Assembly: GCA_977006965.1 (NCBI GenBank)
Contig: OZ345371.1
Location: 930,001-994,000 of the forward strand
Source of the DNA: Phymatolithon calcareum
Lineage: Eukaryota; Rhodophyta; Florideophyceae; Hapalidiales
Direction of reading: 5' to 3'
DNA length: 64,000 bases
Position numbers and translations under genes: made by a program. Under the pieces are notes generated by a model that searched no databases, was not told where the DNA came from, and saw nothing but the letters and a program-made list of their open reading frames with translations. Shown piece after piece: positions 19,806-29,501 of the stretch. The first letter of the stretch is position 1, and every line of letters begins with the position of its first letter.

Positions 19806-21588
19806 CTCTCCAGAGTACATATGGACAGGGGCTACACAGCACAAGCCTGTATGTACGCGACTTAGAAGCCGGCAAGATCGTGACTCGAACCAGTATAGGC
19901 GACCAATCAGTGTAAGAGACGGAGATGGCACACAAAAGAAAAAGGAAATCAAGGAACAAATACGTAGTCCCATTGAGGACCTCAAGGGAAGTACCTCGCC
20001 CGAATCGGTATCCCAAATCTACAGGGAGATTGTGGACCTCGGAGGAAGTCAAGAAAAGAATCTAAGAAAGAAGTCGCGCTTCGTAAGTACCAGGAAGGCA
20101 TTCCCGGAGTCATCGAAGACCTCGAAAAGGGCAATAATGCAAGAGATCTACACCAGGGGTGCAAGAGACTTGTTAAAACCTTGTGTGATTTGTGGAAAAC
20201 TAGAAAACGCACACCCGCACGCTATAAGTCATTTTGGAATTCAGAGCTCGACAAAATGGCACTGAAACGAAAGAAACGTTACCAGAAAGCCAGATCATCC
20301 CACTCACAGGAAGAATGGGGTCTTTACCACCAGTGTAAGTACCAAATCAGAACTTTGGTGAACAAGAGGAAGAAAGAGCAGTATCAAGAATACATTGCCG
20401 AGCTCGAGGAAGATGGACCAGCGGCTTAGAAGCAACTTGCTTAGATGAAAAAGAAAATTCGAAGAAGAAAGCTAAGAAACAAGATGACAAGAAGCCCCAT
20501 GAATTGCGCTAAATTCACAGCCCATATTTCAGCGAAATTCCATAGCACAGAAAAGTGGTAACCCGGACTAAGAAAACTCTCCTGCTCGGAGCACATGAGG
20601 ACAAAAATTGAAGCGGCTATCCGTACAGAACTGAACGGAAAGGGACCAGGATTAGACAAGGTGAAGGCTGAAATGCTAAAAGTCGATATATCGCTCAACG
20701 CCGAAGTGCTTACAGCCTTTTGGGAGGCCTGCAGGAGTGTGGAGGCACGCCTCTGCACTAACAGAAAGCGCTCCTCGTCCCAATACACAAGAATGGGGCA
20801 CACTAAGACCCCGAAAACTACCGACCAATTTCCTGGCTGAGCCACGCAAGGAAAATTATTGAGACAGCTATTGATATGAAGCTGCGCAAAGTATACTCAA
20901 ACCACTGGTATCAGCTTGGCTTCCAAAAGGGGAAGAGCACTGAGCTGGCCATCCTAAGAGCTACTGAGCAATTAAAAGAGGATCAGAGATTTGTAGCAGT
21001 ATTGGACTTTAAGACTGCCTAAGACACAGTACCGAGAGTACACTTGGTGAACAGAATGAGAAAAGTACTGCCCACGGAGATCTGCGCAATGACCGAGGCG
21101 TTCTTGACACCATCCTGGTTAGCAACAATTGGTGATCCGAACAGGAACTGGATTCCAGTGGACAGGAAGTTCCCTCTCAGTCCAAGCCTCTACAACATCT
21201 TCATGGATGAATTCGCAGTGCGAATGAGCCGTGCATCAAAAATCTGGGCTGAAGTACCGGCTATCCTCTTCACAGACGATGTTCTTCTCTCTGCGAAATC
21301 ACCCGCTGCACTGCAGGGACTATTGGATATAGCTACCCAATGGGCACAAGAGCGAGAGATGACTTCGAACACTAAACTAGGGAAAAGCGAAGTCCTCGAA
21401 TCAGAGGAAACATTGGGCAAGATATTCAAGCTAGCGAAAAAGGTACTAGCACAAGTTCCTGAGATCACGTACCTTGGAGAATACCTAGACCCCGGAGGAG
21501 TCACTGATACGTTAATGATGCAACGACTAAAGAAAGCAAGCACGGCCGTGTATGAGTTGCGTACAATGGGAGTGTTCAAGAATTTCCT
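19806..21588 (+). pseudogene. Older LINE-A copy, 3' half: linker and reverse transcriptase
   Basis: Homology resumes at 19791 in the frame left at 13976 ('NSPEYIWTGATQHKP'). It continues through the linker and reverse transcriptase with several frameshifts and stops. Recognisable blocks are 'SNHWYQLGFQKGKSTELAIL', 'VAVLDFKTA' followed by TAA, 'AFLTPSWLATIGD', 'PLSPSLYNIFMDEF', 'LFTDDVLLSAKS' and 'EITYLGEYLDPGG'. Motif C is FTDD in place of FADD, and the GVPQGS part of motif B is deleted. Homology ends after 'MGVFKN' at about 21588, next to a large palindrome. The C-terminal third is missing and is replaced by a LINE-B tail. Confidence 0.85.
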
Positions 21589-21597
21589 CAAATTAAA

Positions 21598-21633
21598 ACA
21601 TATAATGGCCCCTCATGAGGGGCAATTGTATGT
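21598..21633. repeat. 36-bp near-perfect palindrome at a LINE junction
   Basis: The core GCCCCTCATGAGGGGC (21608-21623) is a perfect 16-bp palindrome. Extended to 36 bp it has only three mismatched pairs. It sits precisely where LINE-A homology ends and LINE-B homology begins. Confidence 0.85.
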
Positions 21634-21639
21634 TTTTGT

Positions 21640-21965
21640 ACAGACTTTGCGCAGTCAAGTTGTTTTTCGGCCACTTCCCCACGCGAAACCTCTCCGCTTG
21701 TGTCGCCAACTACGACAACATAGCAACAATGCTGCTGGAAACTCTTTAGTTTAACCTAGCGGAACAATAGATGGATGACAAAGCAGAAGATGAAGTGAAA
21801 CAAGCGATGGATAAATTATGAAAGTGGAGATGATGGTGCGATGGCGGAGACGATACGTATTAGTCTTCCTCGGAATGGATACAGCGCAATGCGAAAGTGA
21901 ACGGGTGTTGGCGTGTGCCGGCATTGAAGGCTTCTAAAATAAAAACATGCCATTTCCCCCCGACG
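21640..21965 (+). pseudogene. LINE family B tail, second copy
   Basis: In one frame 21650-21750 reads 'LRAVKLFFGHFPTRN' and '..MLLETL', aligning with the LINE-B C-terminus at 3240-3340 ('LLAVK*FFGRFPPRR', 'MQTLQRNL'). The shared 3' end TGCCGGCATTGAAGGCTTCT-AAAATAAAAAC follows at 21906-21950, with six C after it. The copy is 5'-truncated. It abuts the older LINE-A copy, so it may be a later insertion or part of a chimeric LINE formed by template switching. Confidence 0.6.
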
Positions 21966-24209
21966 TTTTTGAACAGCGCTTGGTGGTAAAATTTGAATCC
22001 GATTTTTCAAATGACTGAAGATTAATGGCTTTTGAACCCTCAGGTTGTGATTCATTCCGCGAAAAGCAAACTTCTATCGCTCTCATCAGCTCCCAGTAGT
22101 CTCGACTTTTTATTGTTCAGCCTTTCTGAACGTCTGCTTTCGACACAGTCGATATTTTCTTTTCGCTTGAATCGATATGGGCTTGAGCCGTAGCGTTTCA
22201 AGATCTTTGGATACAAATATTCTCTAGTTGGCTTCGTCGTGCATTTTCAGTTTTAAACATGCATCGCTTTTCTTTCGCAGTCCGATAGCAAAAAAGAAGC
22301 CGCGAGTAAGTTCCAAAGCCTATGCTGAAAAACGCACTGACAAGGCTTCATTTGCATCAGAACTGCGTGGTAAAATTTAAAGCAAAGATGAAGGTCTTGC
22401 CTTTAGCCGGCAACAAAACTTCTGCAGGAAGAACGCTGAAAGCAAATTTGCAAATGTGTATTTCAGTTGTACAGTACCGTACATGGAGTTCTGAAAATTT
22501 TTTGATGAAATAAGACAGCTGGCTCTATTGCATTGAGGCTGTCTTCTACCACTCGGGTCTGGTCTGATAAATCAACTGCGCGCGCATCTTTGACAGGAGC
22601 TTCCTTTTTTCATCACATAAGGATTGTTTCGTCGTTGGCAGGGCCTCGAAATTGTGCACTATCCTTAGAAGCTCACTAAAAGTTCTTTTCAAAATCTAGA
22701 TTCCTAAGTGACTGTACAGGGTCACGATCATCAGTGAACAAGAGAGACCACTTATCTTTCTTTCTTTCCTTATTGGGGAAAGATCGCTCACACTGAAGGT
22801 ACGCTCCTAAACCTGTTCTGCAACAGCTTTCATGAATAGGATGCTGCACGCCGATAAGAAAGGGGAGGCGGTTCATACATGGCGGGAAATAGATTTATAA
22901 TTCAACAATGGTATTAGCTTTTTGTCTTCGGTGTTTTCGGAAATTGAAAAGTCATGGTCCAGAATGAACTACGGATCGAATTGGATCAGCTACCGGTCTG
23001 TGCGAACTCTCAACTTCGTAACTTCTGAACGAATAGGTATAGTTGGATTGGAAGCTCTCCATACGTCGTGGACGATTGCGTTGACGATGGAACAAGTTTC
23101 CGAAAACTTGTTCATAGGGAGTTCGAACACTTGCGAAGAATTTTTGAAGCGCCAGTGAATCTCACAGAAAGTTAAAATTTCGTTCCCAAGAATGACAACC
23201 TGCGAATCTAAGTTCTTTCCGCGGGGCGAAATTGGAAACAAAACGACTTCTTTCGACATTGGAGTCTTGTGAGATACAAGCAATTGGTAGGACAACTTGA
23301 AAATTCTAACACATAGCTGATATTCATAAAGCAAAACGTACATGTCAAAAGACTGATGATTTTGAAGGCAGTTTGGTATTGTGAAGATAAGAAGCATCCT
23401 TCTTTGTGTTTGCAGCATTAGTTTGTCCCAGAACCCACACCAGAAACTTGTTCTCAAGCGAGGTTATGTTGAAGGTCCTTGAAGGCAGTACCTCAAGACC
23501 GATAGAGATTGGTCTTTTCCTAATGTTGATGATGTAGGCAGGATACGGGCAAGTCGACAAGCAACGTAAACTTAGCTCCTTGGATACGAAACGCTTTCAT
23601 TGATGAAGCTATCGCAATGCTCCATTGCAATTTCTCTGATATATTTATGAACATTGTTGCTGCATGAGAGGCATGGGATCCTTTTCACTAACGGCTAAGA
23701 TCCAGTGTCAGGAGACCGAGGCGATGCCGCTTCATTTGAGAGCAGCATAGTACTGTAGTTCGCAAAAGGTTCCTACGCACCCGAATCCCTACGCTAGCGC
23801 TAATTGCTGGAATCTATTCATATTTCTCGAAGAAACTCTGCCAGGGTCGTTTTTTTAGAATGACTCTGATAGCGGTGTCGTGTCCCAAAATTTTAAATTG
23901 TGGGACAGCACAGTGCGCATTGTCTTTTGCATATGCGCAGAGGCAATTCCTCTTTGGAATTCGACACTGAATCATAATCGTTGCGTCACGATTTCCATGT
24001 TCCACCCTGCACCCTGTGGAGGAGTCTACTTGGGCACCTGTACAAAACTCATGAGCAACGCGGAGATCGGTAATACCTCTTGAGAATATTGCTCTGATAA
24101 TGGAAAGTTGGACAGAGCAAATTTTCGCTGACGGGAAGTACATGAACAGAAGTACTGCTCGTTCCGGCCAGAGATCATGGTTTCATTCAACGCAAGCAAT
24201 ATTGGCATA
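21966..24209. other. Unassigned 2.2 kb
   Basis: No family could be recognised. Open frames exist (22322-22513 plus; 22990-23457 minus, 155 codons; 23814-24143 minus) but carry no motif I can name. The 22270-22490 region reads as a Lys/Ser-rich frame with a single stop following a TTTCTTTCGCAG that could be a splice acceptor. I cannot support a gene model. Confidence 0.35.
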
Positions 24210-24221
24210 ATGGCACATTTT

Positions 24222-26521
24222 GTTTGTTTGTTTATTGCAGGTTATTCGAATTACACAAAGTGTACATTATTCAACATCACGTGTCTATGTACCCTGATTT
24301 TTTCCTCAATTGAGAACACATTTTTCCTCAATTGAGGACGTATTGAGGAATGAAAATCATTTCATTTTTGGAAACGAAAGCTACTCACTATCAGGTTCGT
24401 CAAAAGCGCCAAGCTCATGGATGTCTTCAACGTGCTTAGCGAAACAGTTTCTACCAGTTGAAGCGCCACAAATATATGGTGTGGCACTCTGCTCTCACGC
24501 CTAGTACAGTATGAGCGCAAGAGGTTCGTCTTCTTGAATTTCCCAACTCTGCAGTTGTTTTGATAGCACAAGTAGTCTCCATGACATCTTCAGTCCTCCT
24601 TTTCTTTTTCTTGGGAGTTAAGTGGGTTCTAACACCACTCCCGAATGCAAACGTACATTCTTTAGCGACTAAACGTCGACGAGTAATGCGCGTGGCAAAT
24701 GTGTTATCGATGAATTGCTCGCGCAGCACTTCACAATACCTTCGCTGTGTCATGTGCTGCTGACTTTCTGGATGGGAACCGGGGAATAAAAGTCATCTAA
24801 CAATCACGCAAATTGCCAGAGGAGTTTGATGACCCCTATGAACTATAGTCTCACTTGTTGAAGATGCAGTATTGTCGCACTTCCTTCACTCGCTGAGTAC
24901 TGTATCTCTCAACCGTTCTCCGGCTCGTGACCTCCGTTCCCTTGCCAACGGGATATATACTCATGGACGCAAATCAGGTCCGACGGAGGCACAGTGCTCT
25001 TTCTGTGGTCAGTTATGGCATCGACAGCATCTTGACCGGGCGGCCAGAGGTGCTGCGCAGACTACATGTTTCGTTTCGATGTGCACTTAATGAAATTCAC
25101 TGGAGCTATTCGGCGAGCGGCATACCATTATTTGAGGAAGAAGGAGCGGTGAGATAGTTCCTTGGCCTTGTTGTCCTCCAAAAATAGCTCTTGGCGCTGA
25201 GTCCAACTCTTGCCATGAGGACGAGTATTCAGAAAAACTCAATCAGATCTGTCACTGTAGTCTCTTGTTGCCCAATTATTCTCAGATTATCGGACGCCCA
25301 AGCAGCAAAATTTTCGCAGCTGAACGTGGCGAAACAGCTTCATCACGCAATCATACTTCGTATGAAGACCACAAATGTCATTTTTGGATAAGACAAACTC
25401 CGGTTAGAGTGCGAAGTTTCCAGAACTGAGAGGAATCTCAAAACAGATTCGTTCCTAGAGATTTTCGCTCGTACCATGGCTCCCTATAAGAGACAGTATT
25501 CGGCTCGCGGTCAGGCGAGACGACATCAAGTTCGTTTTGCGATGTTAGGTCCCAAGAGCCCTTCAAGACGTAGGAGAGAGAGCATGGAAGAGAGGTTTTA
25601 GAGCTCCTGAAGGTTTTATCGAAGCTTTTTTGTTCTTCTGAAGAGCTTCTGAGTGCGACTGTGGACGATAAACTGGCGTTTCGCGATGAAGATGGGCGAG
25701 GATGTTTACTGTAAGCATTCCGGGGTGGTACTGCGCTTTGCCGGTGTTGGCTCGGTTCAAGATGGTGAGCTTCTGCAATGCCATCGCCAGTGTCCCCTAT
25801 GTCAACGTTAAACAGTTCGACTGTCTTAAAGTTACTCTTCTTCGGCGAATGCTAAACTATGACACATTTTATGCGAAGTGATATGCTCGCGCGACCACTG
25901 CGTTTACCTCGAGTACCTCCTGAACCGTACCACTTACATTTTTTCAATTGGAGAAGGCTCCATATTGTCTGGAGCACTCTGCGAGACCGGTCACCGATGT
26001 TTCCTTTGTGTGTACGGATGCAACGACCACACGGGGCCGGACTTTTTCTCGTGGCATGGCAGGTCTGTTACTTTTGAGTGACTACTATATTTTCGTTGCT
26101 AGCGCCGAACGAAGAGATTTCAAGGCAATAGTTGCGGTACTCGTCACTCACTATACAAGTCCATCCTTCCAATAATGGCGCCAATGATTCGCTCTGCGTT
26201 CGATTTACTAACTTTTTCGAACTTTTAAATCGGTCCTCAATTGATGAAAATGTCCTCAAATGAGGACGTTCGGCACATAGACACTAGGGGTCCTATAAAT
26301 GCTCCTGATATGGATCCATTCCTGGTACTCGCATATACTCTTCGCGCTAGTACTGCTGCACACCACTCCACGGCGACATCCATGTGCCCTTTGCGGAATA
26401 TTAATTCAATTCTTGGTTGTGATAGGACTCGAACCGGCGACCTCAACATTCCTGCTTGTATCATACCGAAATAAGCGCACAGGTGCGCGGAGGCAGTTTT
26501 ACCGCTATATCACAGGTGGTG
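24222..26521 (-). mobile_element. tRNA-derived SINE copy 1, split by transposon E1
   Basis: Two parts (24222-24280 and 26285-26521, about 294 bp) form one SINE on the minus strand. It is flanked by the 12-bp target duplication ATGGCACATTTT (24210-24221 and 26522-26533). The 5' end contains a pol III box B 'GGTTCGAGTCC' and a box A-like region; the 3' end is GCAATAAACAAACAAACA. It aligns along its length with the SINE at 26990-27281. The interruption is the TIR transposon E1. Confidence 0.8.
24281..26284 (+). mobile_element. 2.0-kb TIR transposon E1 (family unknown)
   Basis: Ends GTGTCTATGTACC (24281) and CGGCACATAGACAC (26271-26284) are inverted repeats differing at one of 13 positions. Copies of the palindrome TCCTCAATTGAGGA lie just inside both ends. 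The insertion lies inside a SINE, at the point where the intact SINE copy reads ATC-TA-GGGG, and TA is present at the right flank; a TA target duplication whose left copy has mutated is the simplest reading. The whole 2004 bp is similar to the reverse complement of E2. No intact transposase exists: conserved but broken frames occur on both strands and I could not assign them. Confidence 0.8.
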
Positions 26522-26533
26522 ATGGCACATTTT

Positions 26534-26980
26534 ACTTTTTCGCCGTCCAGCTCTGCAAAACAGGAATGGGAAATAGGCGCTTGAGATAACTCGCTAGATA
26601 AGTTATCTCAAACGCTCAAATTAGCAAGTGGAGCTTCGGCCGACGGAATTAATTCTAAACTGGTGGTCGAAAGGGAGATATTCGTGATATAAGGCAGAAC
26701 ACAGCCTGAAAAACATCGCCAACTTCCTCAAGTCATAAATTTAACCAGTGTAAAATGTTTCTTTATCCTTTCTCTTGTGAAGGGACAAGCTCGCCAATAT
26801 GTCATCCATAAAAGAATCTAAATCTGTGCCTTGAATATTAATCTAAGAACGCCGCGGGCAGAAACAACAACGGGAGGAAATTGGCAAACTTGAATTCTAA
26901 TTTCTAATCGGGATATGAAGCAAACTGTGGAGCCGAGTTAAGAAACAGTACTCTGGAACTCAGAAAAAGGTCATATTGTC
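26534..26980. other. Spacer between the SINE copies, with a hairpin
   Basis: No gene seen. TTGAGATAACT (26581-26591) and AGTTATCTCAA (26601-26611) form a perfect 11-bp stem with a 9-nt loop. Confidence 0.5.
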
Positions 26981-26989
26981 GTTTTTCTA

Positions 26990-27281
26990 TGTTTGCTTGT
27001 TTATTTATTGCATGATATTCAAGCTACACTAAGGAAGCTCACATCTAGGGGGCCTCTAAGATGTTCACGAGCTGGATCCATTCTGGGTACTCGCGTAACT
27101 GCGTCCCGCGAGTACTGCGGCACACCACTACACAGCGAAATCCGTGTACCCTTCGCGGAACGTAATTCAATTCTTGCTTGTGACAAGACTCGAACTGGCG
27201 ACCTCACATTACTTCCTGTATCATACTGAAACATGCGCACAGATGCGCGGAGGCAGTTTTACCACTCTACCACAGGTGGGT
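26990..27281 (-). mobile_element. tRNA-derived SINE copy 2, intact
   Basis: This 292-bp element lies between 9-bp duplications GTTTTTCTA (26981-26989 and 27282-27290). On the minus strand the head reads CCTGTGGTAGAGTGGTAAAA (box A-like TGGTAGAGTGG), and box B is AGTTCGAGTCTTG about 70 nt later. A unique body follows, and the 3' end is GCAATAAATAAACAAGC. The spacing of the two boxes is longer than in most tRNAs, so the parent may have had a long variable arm. The parent tRNA is not identified. SINEs are transcribed by pol III and copied by a partner LINE; no shared 3' end with LINE-A or LINE-B is obvious. Confidence 0.8.
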
Positions 27282-27445
27282 GTTTTTCTAGTTCTTTGTT
27301 TTCCATTTCTCTACGATCCATCCGACGAAACAGGCCATATTCGCAAACTTGAGCGAAAATCAAAGCCTAAATAAGAATAGAATAGGGCGTTCAATATGCT
27401 ACAAGCCGTTTTCTTCCCTTACCTGAATTCAATTATTGTAGCGCA

Positions 27446-27512
27446 GTTAAAAGTCTCGGAGCAATGATACTTGACAAAGGGAGCTTCAATTAAACAGAAA
27501 TCCAATCCAATC
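27446..27512 (-). repeat. Repeat R, inverted copy
   Basis: The minus strand reads 'GGATTTCTGTTTAATTGAAG' and 'CTCCCTTTGTCAAGTATCAT', matching 13339-13401 on the plus strand with a few differences. It lies beside the left end of E2. Its boundaries and type are unknown. Confidence 0.6.
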
Positions 27513-27561
27513 CGGAATAAAAAAATATATATAATAACGGGCTATGGCTATCGGCGAGCTA

Positions 27562-29499
27562 GTGTCTACTTGTCGAACGTCCTAAATTGAGGACCGATTC
27601 AAAAGCTCAAAAACGTTAGTGAATCGAACACAGAACGGATCATTCGCGCCAAAATTGGAAAGCCGGACTTATATAGTGGGTGAGGAGTACCGCAACTACT
27701 ACCTTAAAATCTCTTGGTTCGGCTCTAGCAACGAAAATAGAGTGGTCATCTAGAAGTACTAGACCTGCCATGCCAAGAGAAAAAGTCCGGTCCCGCGTGG
27801 TCGTTAAATCCGTACACACAAAGGAAACATCGGTGACCGGTCTCGCAGACTGCTTCAGACAATATGGAGCCTTTTTCAACTGAAAAAGTGTAAGTGGTAC
27901 GGTTCAGGAGATAGTCGAGGAAAACTTAATGGTCGCACGAGCATATCACTTCGCGTAAAATGTGTCATAGTTTGGCATTCGCCGAAGAAGACTAACTTTA
28001 AGAGAGTCAACCTCTTCAACGTCAAGATGGGGGACACTGAGGATGGCATTGCAGAAGCACACCATCTTGAACCGAGCCAACACCCGCAAAGCGCAATACC
28101 AACCCAGGGCTGCTTACAGTACTCATCCTCGCCCATGTTCATCGTGAAATGCCAGTTTATTGTCCAGTCGCAATTAGGAGCTCTTCAGAAGGACAAAAAA
28201 GCTTCGATAAAACCTTAATCAGCTCTAAAGCCCTCTTCTGGGCTCTCTATTCTACGTCTGGAAGGGCTCTTGGGACTAAACATCGCAAAATGAACTTGAT
28301 GTCGTCTCACCTGACCGCGAGCCGAATACTGTCGCTTACGGGGAGACATGGTACGAGCGCCAAGCTCTAGGACCGTATCGGGTTTGAGTTTCCTCTAAGT
28401 TCTGGAAACTTCGTATTCTAACTGGAGATTTTTATCTGAAAATGACGGTAGTGGTCTTCATACGAAGTACGATTGCGTCATGAAGAAATTTCGCCACGTT
28501 CATATGGGAAATTTTTGCTGATTGGGCGTCCGCTAAGCTGAGAATAATTGGACAACAAGAGATTGCAGTGACAGAGCGGATTGAGTTTTTCGGAATACTT
28601 GTCCTCATGGCAAGAGTTGAGCTCAGCGCCGGGAGCAATTTTGGAGATCAAGGCCAAAGAACTATCTCATCGCTCCTTCTTCTTCAAAGACTGGTAAGCC
28701 TTTCGCCGAATATCTCCAGTGAATTGCATTCAGTGCGTAACCAAGTTAAACTTGTATTCTGCGCAGCATCGCTGGCCGCTCGGTCAAGATTCTGTCGATG
28801 CCATAACTGACCACAGAAAGCGCACTGTGCCACTGTCGGACCTGATTTGCGTCCATGAGTCTATATTCCGTTGGCATGCGAACGGAGGTCACTAGCCGGA
28901 GAATGGTTGAGAGATGCAGCACTCAGCGAGTGGAAGAAGTGCGATAATTCTGTAACTTCAACAAGCGCGACTATAGTTCATGGGGGTCATCAAACTCTTC
29001 TGGCAATTTGCGTGATTGTTAGATGACTCTTATTCTCTGGTGCCCATCTAGAGGGTCAGCAGCACATGACGCAGCGAAGGTATTGTCAAGTGCTGTTCGA
29101 GCAACTCACCGATAACACGTTTCCACGCGCATTACTCGTTGACGTTTAGTCGCTAAAGAACGTACATTTGCATTCGGGAGCGGTGTTAGAACCCTCTTAA
29201 CCCCCAAGAAAAAGAAAAGGAGGACTGAGGATATCATGGTGACTACTTGTGCTGTTCAAAACAACTGCATAGTTGGGAAATTCAAGACGACGATCCTCTT
29301 GTGCTCATACTCTAATAGACTTGAAAGTGCCAAACTATATATTGTGGGGCTTCTACTGGCAGGAACTGTTTCGGTAAGCACGATGAAGACATCCGTGAGC
29401 TTGACGCCTTTGACGAGCCTGAGAGTGAGTAGCGTTCGTTTCCAAAAATAAAATGATTTTCAGTCCTGAATTGAGGAAAAAATCCCGGCACATAGACAC
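27562..29499 (-). mobile_element. 1.9-kb TIR transposon E2, inverted sister of E1
   Basis: Ends GTGTCTACTTGTCG (27562) and CGGCACATAGACAC (29486-29499) are flanked on both sides by TA (27560-27561 and 29500-29501). The reverse complement aligns with E1 across its length: for example 'TTTTCTTTTTCTTGGG' near 24600 matches its complement near 29205. Frames are broken on both strands. One stretch ('PKKKKRRTED') conserved in both copies looks like a nuclear localisation signal. TA duplication and length would fit Tc1/mariner-like elements, but no DDD/E signature was found. Confidence 0.8.
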
Positions 29500-29501
29500 T
29501 A

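Noticed and set aside
26068-26259. Minus-strand frame 'RTQSESLAPLLEGWTCIVSDEY' resembling an ISXO2/Merlin transposase C-terminus
   Set aside because: It lies at the wrong end of transposon E1 for that reading, the preceding catalytic motif is absent, and the E2 counterpart changes the key Asp region; similarity too weak to assign a superfamily.
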